From an uncultured Dechloromonas sp. (GTDB lineage Bacteria > Pseudomonadota > Gammaproteobacteria > Burkholderiales > Rhodocyclaceae): a DNA stretch of 33,886 nucleotides. Under the pieces are notes generated by a model that saw nothing but the letters and a program-made list of their open reading frames with translations, did not search any database and was not told the origin of the DNA. The number at the start of each line of letters is the position of its first letter. The stretch's first letter is position 1. Positions 1 through 8,051 of this stretch are shown here, piece after piece. The stretch lies in the NCBI RefSeq assembly GCF_945957265.1, contig NZ_CAMFKO010000041.1, forward strand, positions 1-33,886. The letters are read 5' to 3'. A program made the position numbers and the translations under genes.

Positions 1-51
1 CCGACCCTCTGGTTCGTAGCCAGATACTCTATCCAACTGAGCTACGGGCGC
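1..51 (-). tRNA. tRNA-Arg(ACG), partial (5' portion)
   Basis: Read on the minus strand, the sequence begins GCGCCCGTAGCTCAG at position 51, a typical tRNA acceptor and D-arm start. The anticodon arm follows: a TCTGG/CCAGA stem closes a seven-base loop CTACGAA with anticodon ACG, which decodes arginine CGN codons. The variable loop and T arm lie beyond the window edge, so the 3' end is missing here. The identity rests on the anticodon and the D-arm consensus. Confidence 0.92.
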
Positions 52-116
52 GCTGACAGAGCGGCGCATTATACGTGGCCAGGCGTAGAATGCAAGGGTT
101 TTCCGGAAAAAAGACG

Positions 117-383
117 ATGTCCACAATTTCAGTCCGAATGCCGAAGTATCCCGAATGCTGGTCGAGCTGCGGCTCGTGCGCAAGCGGCGACGTGTTCATC
201 CTGGAATTGCTGGTCAAGGTGGGTGAAGAAGTACAGCGCGACGACAACATCCTGACCCTGGAAACCGGCAAGGTGGCGCTGGACATTCCCACCCCCTACG
301 CCGGTCGCGTCGTGGCGATCCACGTTACAGAGGGCGATACGGTCGATGAGGGCGCGCCGCTGATAACGCTGGAAACCGCCTGA
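117..383 (+). CDS. Stand-alone lipoyl/biotinyl-attachment domain protein
   Basis: An 88-residue protein consisting of a single biotinyl/lipoyl domain. The sequence ETGKVALDIP around residue 50 sits where the E-T-D-K-A/V lipoylation hairpin of 2-oxoacid dehydrogenase E2 domains lies, so the lysine is the likely attachment site. It is followed by the second-half beta strands (GRVVAIHVTEGDTVDEGAPLI). The N-terminal stretch contains two cysteines (CWSSCG), unusual for such domains. The ATG at 117 is preferred over an in-frame start at 75 because the domain begins there and a GGAAAAAAG-type ribosome site precedes it. No E2 catalytic or E1/E3 gene is adjacent, so it may be a free carrier, or its lysine may be unmodified. 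The true partner is unknown. Confidence 0.8.
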   Translation: MSTISVRMPKYPECWSSCGSCASGDVFILELLVKVGEEVQRDDNILTLETGKVALDIPTPYAGRVVAIHVTEGDTVDEGAPLITLETA

Positions 384-419
384 GCAACGCGATCAGCCAC
401 CCCACACCGCCCTCGCCCC

Positions 420-761
420 TCATTTTGGGACGTCGACCTCCATGGCGTTGCGCACCTCGCGCACGCCCCGCACGCCGCTGGCCAGGTCGAGCGCCCGGCG
501 CAGGGCATGTTCGTCGGGTACCGTTCCGGCCACGGTGATCACCGCCGACTTGGCGGAAACCCGTATTTTCGAACCGGCAAGGCCGATATCGGTGCGCAGC
601 AGGGTTTCGACCCGGTCGCCCAGCGCCGAGTCCTGCGCTTCGTTGTTGGCCACCACGGCGGCCAGCACCTGCGGGTCGTCGGTGGCGGCGGAGGACAAGC
701 CGAGCCCGGCAAAGGTGGCGGCAGCGACCAGCGCGGCAGCGAAGACATTGGATTTGAGCAT
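420..761 (-). CDS. Secreted BON-domain protein
   Basis: A 113-residue protein with an N-terminal signal peptide (basic MLKSN, then an Ala/Leu-rich core to about residue 25) and one BON domain over residues 45-113. The domain is recognisable by the pattern of alternating strands and the ITVAGTVPDEHALRRAL and GVREVRNAMEV segments. BON domains occur in OsmY-type periplasmic proteins and bind phospholipid or envelope structures. The start at 761 is chosen because the signal peptide begins there and AAGGGAATC precedes it; a longer in-frame reading to 896 lacks support. The gene lies downstream of glrR on the same strand but has its own sigma-54 type promoter at 798-813 and a GlrR-like site at 878-895, so an envelope-stress role is likely. 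Confidence 0.85.
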   Translation of the reverse strand: MLKSNVFAAALVAAATFAGLGLSSAATDDPQVLAAVVANNEAQDSALGDRVETLLRTDIGLAGSKIRVSAKSAVITVAGTVPDEHALRRALDLASGVRGVREVRNAMEVDVPK

Positions 762-797
762 ATTGATTCCCTTCTTGTCGTATGTGCCCAGCCCTAT

Positions 798-813
798 TGC
801 GATCTTCGTGCCA
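798..813 (-). promoter_or_regulatory. Sigma-54 (-24/-12) promoter of the BON gene
   Basis: On the minus strand the sequence is TGGCAC-GAAGA-TCGCA, with the GG and GC dinucleotides exactly ten bases apart as RpoN promoters require. It differs from the consensus TGGCAC-N5-TTGCA at one base. The predicted start is near 786, about 25 bases before the ATG at 761. It is almost identical to the element before the bactofilin gene at 4553-4568, including the same C in the -12 box. Confidence 0.75.
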
Positions 814-877
814 GCGGCAAATTTTCCAATCGATTCAATGGGTACATGAATATTCAGCGGCAACGAACGGCGCCTGG

Positions 878-895
878 CGTCGTGCGCCGGCGACA
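878..895. promoter_or_regulatory. Near-match GlrR binding site
   Basis: The sequence is CGTC-N10-GACA, one base away from the palindrome TGTC-N10-GACA described for GlrR (QseF) in enterobacteria. Its centre lies about 100 bases upstream of the predicted sigma-54 start of the BON gene, a usual distance for an enhancer-binding protein. One site with a mismatch is weak evidence alone; its position and the two perfect copies before the bactofilin strengthen it. Confidence 0.5.
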
Positions 896-903
896 CGTCG
901 ATG

Positions 904-934
904 CGCGGCGCCCTCGCCGGAGCTGGGCGCCGCG
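904..934 (-). terminator. GC hairpin after glrR
   Basis: CGCGGCGCC at 904-912 can pair perfectly with GGCGCCGCG at 926-934 around a 13-base loop, just downstream of the glrR stop. There is no T run, so it could be a rho-assisted or mRNA-stabilising end instead of a full intrinsic terminator. Confidence 0.4.
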
Positions 935-940
935 GCGAAA

Positions 941-2347
941 TCAGCGCTCCGGTTGCGACTCGCCTTCGCTCCGGAACATGGCCGGGGTCAGGTCGTGCTT
1001 TTGCAACAGGCGGTAGAACTCGGTCCGGTTGCGCTCGGCAATGCGGGCGGCGTCGGCAACGTTGCCGTCGGTCAGCTTGAGCAGCTGGACCAGGTAGTTG
1101 CGCTCGAAACGCTGCTTGGCGTCGGCGTAGGTCAAGGCATCCATGGCCGGCACGCGCAGCGCGCGCTGGACCAGCGCGGCGGGGATCAGCGGCGTCGAGG
1201 TCAGCGCGCAGCTTTGTTCGACGACGTTGAACAGCTGCCGGACGTTGCCGGGCCAGGAAGCGGTCGCCAGCGCCTCCAGGGCGTCCGGCGCGAAGCCGTT
1301 GATCGGCTTGCCGTACTTGACGGCGAGCAGGCCGGCGAAATGGGCGGCGAGCAGCGGGATATCCTCGCGCCGCTCGTCCAGCCTCGGCAAGGTCAGCGAC
1401 ACGACATCGAGACGGTAATAGAGGTCTTCGCGGAACAGCCCCTGCGCCATGGCGGCATCGAGATCACGGTGCGTCGCCGACAGCAGACGGACATCGACCG
1501 GCTCGGCCTTGGTCGTGCCGACCGGACGCACCACGCGTTCCTGCAGCACGCGCAGCAGCTTGACCTGGAGGGCGAGCGGCATGTCGCCGATTTCGTCGAG
1601 AAAGAGCGTGCCGCCGTTGGCCGTCTGGAACAGGCCGACGCGGCTGGTGGCGGCGCCGGTGAAGGCGCCCTTGGCGTGGCCGAAGAGTTCGGACTCCAGC
1701 AGTTGCTCGGGAATGGCACCGCAGTTGATGGCAACGAACGGCCCCTTGGCACGCGGACTGGCCCGGTGGATGGCGCGGGCCAGCACCTCCTTGCCGGAAC
1801 CGCTTTCGCCGCGAATCAGCACGCTGGCGTCGGAAGCGGCAACCATGCGCGCATCGGCCATCAGGGCGGCCATGCGGCTGCTGCGGAAGATGACGCCCTC
1901 CATCCAGGCATCGCCGCCCTCGCCGGCCGCCAGTGCTTCTTCGCCGGCCGGCAGGGTCGGCTCCGAAAGCTGCAGGGCGCGGTCGATCTTTTCGAGCAGA
2001 ATCTGGCTGTCGAAAGGCTTGGTCAGGTAGCCGAAAACGCCGCGCGAGGTGGCATCGACCGCATCGGGAATATTGCCGTGCGCGGTGAGCAGGATCACCG
2101 GCAGGGTCGGCCGCGTGCGGCGGATTTCCTCGAACAGCGCCAGGCCATCCTGTCCCGGCAGGCGGACATCGCTGACCACGACACGCGGGGAATCGACAGC
2201 CACCCGCGCCAACGCCTGTTCGGCCGAACCGACCGCCGTCACCCGGAAGCCGCGCGCCTTCAGGCGCATGGTGAGCAAACGGAGGATATCCTCGTCGTCA
2301 TCGACAACCAGCACATGGGCGCCCTCGCCTCGCAACGCCTGCCTCAT
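941..2347 (-). CDS. glrR: Sigma-54-dependent response regulator GlrR (QseF)
   Basis: A 468-residue NtrC-family activator. The receiver domain (about 11-125) has the acidic pocket VVDDDED, phospho-acceptor Asp60 (VVVSD), Thr88 and Lys110. The AAA+ domain (about 150-380) has Walker A GESGSGKE at 180-187, the sigma-54 contact loop GAFTGA at 228-233 and Walker B FLDEIGD near 249. A Fis-type helix-turn-helix ends the protein (VADAARIAERNRTEFYRLL). The ATG at 2347 overlaps the stop of the lipoprotein gene by four bases (ATGA). Gene order kinase-lipoprotein-regulator is that of qseE-qseG-qseF/glrK-yfhG-glrR. It probably activates the flanking BON and bactofilin genes, both of which carry sigma-54 elements and GlrR-like palindromes. 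Domain calls are certain; assignment to GlrR rests on synteny. Confidence 0.9.
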   Translation of the reverse strand: MRQALRGEGAHVLVVDDDEDILRLLTMRLKARGFRVTAVGSAEQALARVAVDSPRVVVSDVRLPGQDGLALFEEIRRTRPTLPVILLTAHGNIPDAVDATSRGVFGYLTKPFDSQILLEKIDRALQLSEPTLPAGEEALAAGEGGDAWMEGVIFRSSRMAALMADARMVAASDASVLIRGESGSGKEVLARAIHRASPRAKGPFVAINCGAIPEQLLESELFGHAKGAFTGAATSRVGLFQTANGGTLFLDEIGDMPLALQVKLLRVLQERVVRPVGTTKAEPVDVRLLSATHRDLDAAMAQGLFREDLYYRLDVVSLTLPRLDERREDIPLLAAHFAGLLAVKYGKPINGFAPDALEALATASWPGNVRQLFNVVEQSCALTSTPLIPAALVQRALRVPAMDALTYADAKQRFERNYLVQLLKLTDGNVADAARIAERNRTEFYRLLQKHDLTPAMFRSEGESQPER

Positions 2348-2886
2348 CGCCGGCTCCCTTCCGGCTTGCCGGAACGCGGCCGGGGCGTCAGCGTGCGCTC
2401 GATGTCGGCCAGGCTGTCGAGCTTGTCCTGCAGTTCGCCGGCCTTGCGCTGGCTGTCCTTCAATTGCTGCCCCTGCCGTTCGAGCTGGCTTTCCAGCTTC
2501 AGGCGTTCGAGATAATTGTCGGCTACCTGCCGGGCCAGCGGCTGGAACGGAGCGGCCGCCGGGTCGCTGGATTTGAGCACGCTGTCGAGCAGCGTCAGCC
2601 CCCTGGCGAGATCCTGCTGCACACGAGGATGGCCGAGCAGCATGGCCATGCGGAGCTGGGTATACGGCGTTTGCGGCACGGCGACGAGTATGGAGCGCTC
2701 GCGCCCCAGTTCGGCCGGCGTCATCCTGGCAAGGCCGTGGTAATAGGCGAGCGCCGCTTCCGGCGTGGTTTCGTCGCTGCGGACCGGTTTCCTGGCGTTG
2801 GTCGACAAGGTCGTGCAGCCGGCCAACAGGGCGACGAACGACAGGCCACACAGCCCGCGACGCATCAATTCGGTTTTACTGCTCAT
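2344..2886 (-). CDS. QseG/YfhG-like outer-membrane lipoprotein
   Basis: A 180-residue predicted lipoprotein: a short basic N terminus and hydrophobic segment end in the lipobox LLAGC with the lipidated Cys at 24. The mature part begins with an ALAYYHGLARMTPAELGRE helix pair and ends in a strongly charged coiled coil (about 125-170, LERLKLESQLERQGQQLKD). It sits between glrK and glrR, as QseG does in enterobacteria, where it stimulates the kinase from the outer membrane. The start at 2886 is inside the last codons of glrK (the ATG overlaps the kinase end by 11 bases); an alternative ATG at 2865 would still leave a signal peptide. Function as a kinase-activating partner is inferred from synteny. 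Confidence 0.8.
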   Translation of the reverse strand: MSSKTELMRRGLCGLSFVALLAGCTTLSTNARKPVRSDETTPEAALAYYHGLARMTPAELGRERSILVAVPQTPYTQLRMAMLLGHPRVQQDLARGLTLLDSVLKSSDPAAAPFQPLARQVADNYLERLKLESQLERQGQQLKDSQRKAGELQDKLDSLADIERTLTPRPRSGKPEGSRR

Positions 2887-4279
2887 CGGGAATTTCCACG
2901 CAAAAATGGGCACCGCTCTCCTGCGGCACCAGATAAACCCTGCCCCCCATGGCGCGCACCAGCTCGCGCACGATGGACAGCCCGACCCCGCTGCCCTGGC
3001 GCGGCGCCGGCGCCACGCGCTGGCCCTGGACGAAGGGATCGAAGATCCGCTGGCGGTCCTCTTCGGCAATGCCCGGCCCCTGGTCGATGCACTCGAAGCG
3101 GCACAGGCCGTCGGCGCGCGTGACGACGAGGCGGATCTCGCCGTTGTCCGGGCTGAAGTCGATAGCATTGGACAGCAGGTTGTCGAGCACGACGGCCATT
3201 TTCTCGGCATCCAGCGTCACCGTCTGCTCGGGCGCCTCGAGGACAACCACGAGCTGGCGCGCCTGGCTGTGCAGCTCCCGGCGCTGAACGACGCCGGCCA
3301 GCAGTTTTCGGGGCTTGACCGGAGCCAACTGCAGGCGACGCGCGTCGAAGGCCGCGGCATTCAGGGTAAGCAGGCTTTCGATCTGCTCCTGCAGCCCCCG
3401 CACGTTATGCTGCAGGATATCGACCACCTCGCGCTGTGCTTCGTCGAGCGGACCGGGCACCTCCTCGCGCAGCAGCGAAACCCCTTCCTTCAATGCGGTG
3501 AGCGGCGTCTTGAGTTCATGCGACACGTGGCGCAAGGCGCGTTCACGGTCGGCCTCCAGTTCGGCGAGACGCTGGCGCAGCCAGTCGAGGCGCTTGCCGA
3601 GCTGGCGCAAGTCGGCCGGGCCGCCGACGGTGATCGGCGCATCGAACCGGCTGGCGCCGAGGCGCACGATGGCCTGCTCAAGATGGCGCACCGGGCGGAC
3701 CAGCCACCAGCCCATGGCCAGGGCCACCAGCAGCGCCCCGAGCAGGGCCAGCCCAATGCGCCCGCCCAGCTTGAGGCGCGCCGCATCCAGCTCGTCCAGC
3801 GTCCGGCGGTTCTGCTCCTCGACCCAGCGCTGCCCCGCCTGCTTGAGCAGCCCGTTCAACTCGGCCATGCGCGACAGCAGGGGAATGATCTCGCCTTGCG
3901 GGATGTTCTGCTCCAGCCCGCTGCGCAGCGCCTCGGCCACCATGCGCCAGCCGCCGAGCAAGGGCGGCAGCGGTTCGGCTGCCATGCCGTCGAGCCGATC
4001 GACGACCGCCAGCGACTGCGCCAGGTGTTCGTCGAAGCGCTGGCGAAATACCGGATTGTCGAGCACGAGATACTGGCGGGCGCTGCGTTCGATATCGACC
4101 GTGCGTTCCCCCAGTTCCTGGATGGCAGCGGTCAGCTGCAGGGCCTGATCGCTGCTGTGCCGGCTCTGGTCGACCAGTCTTTCGACGACCAGCCAGCTCT
4201 GTATCGCCACCCCGCCCAGCAGCAGGACGATCAGCGTGAAGCCGAGCAACATGCCCTGGCGGAAGGAAATGCGATTCAT
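2876..4279 (-). CDS. glrK: Sensor histidine kinase GlrK (QseE)
   Basis: A 467-residue membrane kinase. Transmembrane helices lie at about 9-28 and 174-194 around a helical periplasmic region. Next come a HAMP linker (195-247), the HisKA H box with phospho-acceptor His254 (HVSHELKTP), the N box VLDNLLSNAIDF at 364-375, the G1 box DQGPGI at 399 and the G2 box GSGVGLS at 429. The start at 4279 is chosen because the first transmembrane helix begins just after it; the ribosome site is weak. It is the first gene of a three-gene overlapping operon with the lipoprotein and GlrR. The stimulus cannot be read from sequence; enterobacterial relatives respond to envelope conditions. Confidence 0.9.
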   Translation of the reverse strand: MNRISFRQGMLLGFTLIVLLLGGVAIQSWLVVERLVDQSRHSSDQALQLTAAIQELGERTVDIERSARQYLVLDNPVFRQRFDEHLAQSLAVVDRLDGMAAEPLPPLLGGWRMVAEALRSGLEQNIPQGEIIPLLSRMAELNGLLKQAGQRWVEEQNRRTLDELDAARLKLGGRIGLALLGALLVALAMGWWLVRPVRHLEQAIVRLGASRFDAPITVGGPADLRQLGKRLDWLRQRLAELEADRERALRHVSHELKTPLTALKEGVSLLREEVPGPLDEAQREVVDILQHNVRGLQEQIESLLTLNAAAFDARRLQLAPVKPRKLLAGVVQRRELHSQARQLVVVLEAPEQTVTLDAEKMAVVLDNLLSNAIDFSPDNGEIRLVVTRADGLCRFECIDQGPGIAEEDRQRIFDPFVQGQRVAPAPRQGSGVGLSIVRELVRAMGGRVYLVPQESGAHFCVEIPDEQ

Positions 4280-4394
4280 TTGTGTGCTGATTTGAAGACT
4301 CCCACCCAGTTTAGCGGCCGGCAGCGCGTGCCCGATCTCGACAAAGCCCTGGAGCAGTAAAAAATTTCCCATACGAATCAAAAGACTAAACGCG

Positions 4395-4412
4395 TGTCGC
4401 ATTTTAACGACA
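4395..4412. promoter_or_regulatory. GlrR-type binding site, distal copy
   Basis: A perfect TGTC-N10-GACA palindrome, the site described for GlrR upstream of glmY in enterobacteria. The inner bases are also partly palindromic (TGTCG...CGACA). It lies between glrK and the bactofilin, about 175 bases upstream of the predicted sigma-54 start. Confidence 0.75.
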
Positions 4413-4460
4413 GGACATTTTTCAAGCCTAGACGACTTTCCGGGAAAGGCCAAAAAAACC

Positions 4461-4478
4461 TGTCGCCATTTGACGACA
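4461..4478. promoter_or_regulatory. GlrR-type binding site, proximal copy
   Basis: A second perfect TGTC-N10-GACA palindrome that also shares the extended TGTCG/CGACA arms with the copy at 4395. The two begin 66 bases apart, about six helical turns, so bound dimers would face the same side of the DNA. Its centre is about 110 bases upstream of the predicted start. The 337-base stretch from 4280 to 4617 holds these sites, an A+T-rich spacer and the sigma-54 promoter, and no gene. Confidence 0.78.
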
Positions 4479-4552
4479 CCCACGCCATTTGTTTCTTGAA
4501 TCTGGTTTAATTAAATACGCTAATTAACTGTTTTATTTGAAATTGATCGACA

Positions 4553-4568
4553 TGGCACGGATATCGCA
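4553..4568 (+). promoter_or_regulatory. Sigma-54 (-24/-12) promoter of the bactofilin gene
   Basis: TGGCAC-GGATA-TCGCA with GG at 4554-4555 and GC at 4566-4567, exactly ten bases between, as required for RpoN. One base departs from the consensus TTGCA in the -12 box. The expected start is near 4579, giving a leader of about 40 bases to the ATG at 4618. The preceding 50 bases are A+T-rich, which would suit DNA bending between the enhancer sites and the promoter. Confidence 0.8.
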
Positions 4569-4617
4569 ATGGGGGATGGGACGAATTTTTGTCAAAAACC
4601 TCATCACGGGAGTTTCC

Positions 4618-5178
4618 ATGTTCAGCAAACCGACCATCACCACCCGCAACGACAGCATCACCCGCAAGGACGTCCGTAGCGTTCTCGGATCGGGCAACGG
4701 TCTCGCCGGTGCCGTACCCGAACCCAAGGTCGTCACCGAGGCTCCCGCCGCCTCCACGGAAGAAAAAATGACCACCTCCGAAACCGAAACCCCGGTCGCC
4801 GCCCGTCTCATCGTCGGCCCCGACGTCAAGCTCAAGGGTGCCGAAATCCTCGACTGCGACACGCTGGTCGTCGAAGGCCGCGTCGAAGCCACCATGGACA
4901 GCCGCGTCATCCGCATCGCCGACAAGGGCGCCTTCTCCGGCAAGGTCAGCATCGACGTGGCCGAAATCCACGGCTGCTTCGAAGGCGAACTGACGGCACG
5001 CTCGCAACTGATCATCCACGCCACCGGCAAGGTCAGCGGCAAGATCCGTTACGGCAAGCTGGTCATCGACGAAGGCGGCGAACTGTGCGGCGACATCAAT
5101 TCCCTTTCCCCCGAAAAACCTGCCCAGCGCTACCAGCGCGACGAACCTGTCCTGCCGCTCAGCGCAGTCGCCGGTTGA
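4618..5178 (+). CDS. Bactofilin (polymer-forming cytoskeletal protein)
   Basis: A 186-residue protein with a flexible acidic N-terminal tail (1-65, rich in Ala, Glu, Thr and Pro) and a bactofilin domain over about 68-162. The domain shows the short repeating hydrophobic/Gly pattern of a right-handed beta-helix (LIVGPDVKLKGAEIL, LVVEGRVEATMDS, GAFSGKVSIDVAEI, GCFEGELTA, GKVSGKIRYGKL). Bactofilins form nucleotide-free filaments at the membrane that position cell-wall enzymes. The ATG at 4618 follows a GGGAG ribosome site; an in-frame ATG at 4537 would start upstream of the sigma-54 promoter and is rejected. Expression is probably under GlrR and RpoN, judged from the sites at 4395, 4461 and 4553. 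Confidence 0.92.
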   Translation: MFSKPTITTRNDSITRKDVRSVLGSGNGLAGAVPEPKVVTEAPAASTEEKMTTSETETPVAARLIVGPDVKLKGAEILDCDTLVVEGRVEATMDSRVIRIADKGAFSGKVSIDVAEIHGCFEGELTARSQLIIHATGKVSGKIRYGKLVIDEGGELCGDINSLSPEKPAQRYQRDEPVLPLSAVAG

Positions 5179-5201
5179 TTACTTTATAGGCACCCCATAG
5201 A

Positions 5202-5840
5202 ATGCCCGCCATGCACGATGCATCACCCTTCCACACCTTGCTCCCCCGCCTCCTGGACACCCAGCTGCTGACGGAAGAGCATGGCCCGTCTTCCGATGCG
5301 ACGACTCCGGTCGACGTACCGGAAATGATCGTCGCACCTGCCGTCACCTATACCCAGCTCCGCGCCTGCAGCAGCCTGGTCCGCCGCATGTACGCCTGGC
5401 GCGGCTACCGGCTGGTGCCCAACCGCCTGCAGCCGGCCGACCCCAACCATGTCACCATCGGTGCCTGGCTCGCCGGCGAACTGGTCGCCACCGCAACCGC
5501 CTCGCGCGACTCGGCCGCCGGCCTGCTCGCCGACGGCCTCTACAAGGACGAAATGGCCCGCCTGCGCGGCCAGTCGCGGGTGGTCTGCGAAGTTACCCGC
5601 CTGGCGGTCGACCTCGACTGCCACGACCCCGAACTGCTCGACGCGCTGTTCATGGCCATTTACCAGTACGTGCGCGCCGTTTTTGGCGGCACCGAGCTGG
5701 TCATCGAAGTCAATCCGCGTCACGCCGGCTACTATCGCCGGACCATGGGCTTCCAGCAGATCGGCGGCCTGCGCACCTGCCCGCGCGTCGATGCGCCGGC
5801 CGTGCTGCTCCACCGCACGCTGGGCAACGTCCACTACTAA
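5202..5840 (+). CDS. FeeM-like / autoinducer-synthase-fold N-acyltransferase
   Basis: A 212-residue protein of the GNAT-like family that includes N-acyl amino acid synthase FeeM and exosortase-associated acyltransferases. Supporting segments are the early RRMYAWRGYRL helix (an arginine-rich equivalent of the region where acyl-homoserine-lactone synthases bind substrate), GAWLAGELVATAT, the VVCEVTRLAVDLD strand with its conserved E-x-T/S-R-L motif, and VIEVNPRHAGYYRRTMGF, the usual acceptor-side motif. Such enzymes transfer a fatty acyl group from acyl carrier protein to an amino acid or similar amine; the acceptor is unknown here. It starts 23 bases after the bactofilin stop and may share its transcript. 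An alternative ATG is at 5211. Confidence 0.75.
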   Translation: MPAMHDASPFHTLLPRLLDTQLLTEEHGPSSDATTPVDVPEMIVAPAVTYTQLRACSSLVRRMYAWRGYRLVPNRLQPADPNHVTIGAWLAGELVATATASRDSAAGLLADGLYKDEMARLRGQSRVVCEVTRLAVDLDCHDPELLDALFMAIYQYVRAVFGGTELVIEVNPRHAGYYRRTMGFQQIGGLRTCPRVDAPAVLLHRTLGNVHY

Positions 5841-5950
5841 GCCACCCGCCCCCCGCTGCCTGACCGGCCTTCGGTGAACGAAGGCTGGTTATTTGCGCTG
5901 AAGCCTCGTAGACTTCGCCTTTTGATTATTTTCCTTTCAGGCAAGCGCAA

Positions 5951-7615
<1,665 letters not shown>

Positions 7616-7625
7616 TCAGCAGGGC

Positions 7626-7660
7626 AACAACAATCGCGGCTTAAGCCGCGATTGTTGTTT
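7626..7660 (+). terminator. Terminator after ettA
   Basis: A perfect 15-bp inverted repeat (AACAACAATCGCGGC at 7626-7640, its complement at 7645-7659) with a four-base TTAA loop, ten bases after the ettA stop. The arms carry A-rich and T-rich outer ends, so it can act in both directions. It separates ettA from the minus-strand monooxygenase gene ending at 7731. Confidence 0.85.
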
Positions 7661-7730
7661 GAGCGTATTGAAAACTCATGTTTTTGCTTCCGGCACTGCT
7701 AAACGCCCCACTCCGTATAGCCAGACTGCT

Positions 7731-8033
7731 TCAAGTAGACTTGGCTACCCTCTGCAAACCCTCGCCGAATAATAGCTTTGGCTCTTCGGTTAACAGTTCT
7801 GGGAAACGCGCTAAGGCCTGCTTCACGCCCGTGAGTTGCAGATGCGCCTCCCATTCGGCACGACTGCGATACAACTCATACAATACAAAATGCGTGGGCG
7901 TATCCTGACTGCGGTTAACCGCATAGACCAAGACCCCTGCTTCGGTAGCAGCGATCTCTGTCAGCGCTTCAAGCAGCGCCATCAATTCCTCGCAGCACTC
8001 CGGACGCGCTTGCAGTTCGACCAACAGCATCAT
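7731..8033 (-). CDS. Antibiotic-biosynthesis-monooxygenase (ABM/YgiN-like) family protein
   Basis: A 100-residue dimeric alpha-beta barrel protein of the ABM family. The N-terminal strand MMLLVELQARPECCEELMALL and the central YELYRSRAEWEAHLQ segment are typical of YgiN-type quinol monooxygenases and related small ferredoxin-fold enzymes. GAGGAG lies six bases before the ATG at 8033; the next codon is also ATG. It lies 18 bases downstream of an AraC-type regulator on the same strand and is probably co-transcribed. Both genes have a lower GC content than their neighbours, which suggests a separate origin. The substrate is unknown. Confidence 0.75.
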   Translation of the reverse strand: MMLLVELQARPECCEELMALLEALTEIAATEAGVLVYAVNRSQDTPTHFVLYELYRSRAEWEAHLQLTGVKQALARFPELLTEEPKLLFGEGLQRVAKST

Positions 8034-8051
8034 GTGTAACTCCTCTCTCAG

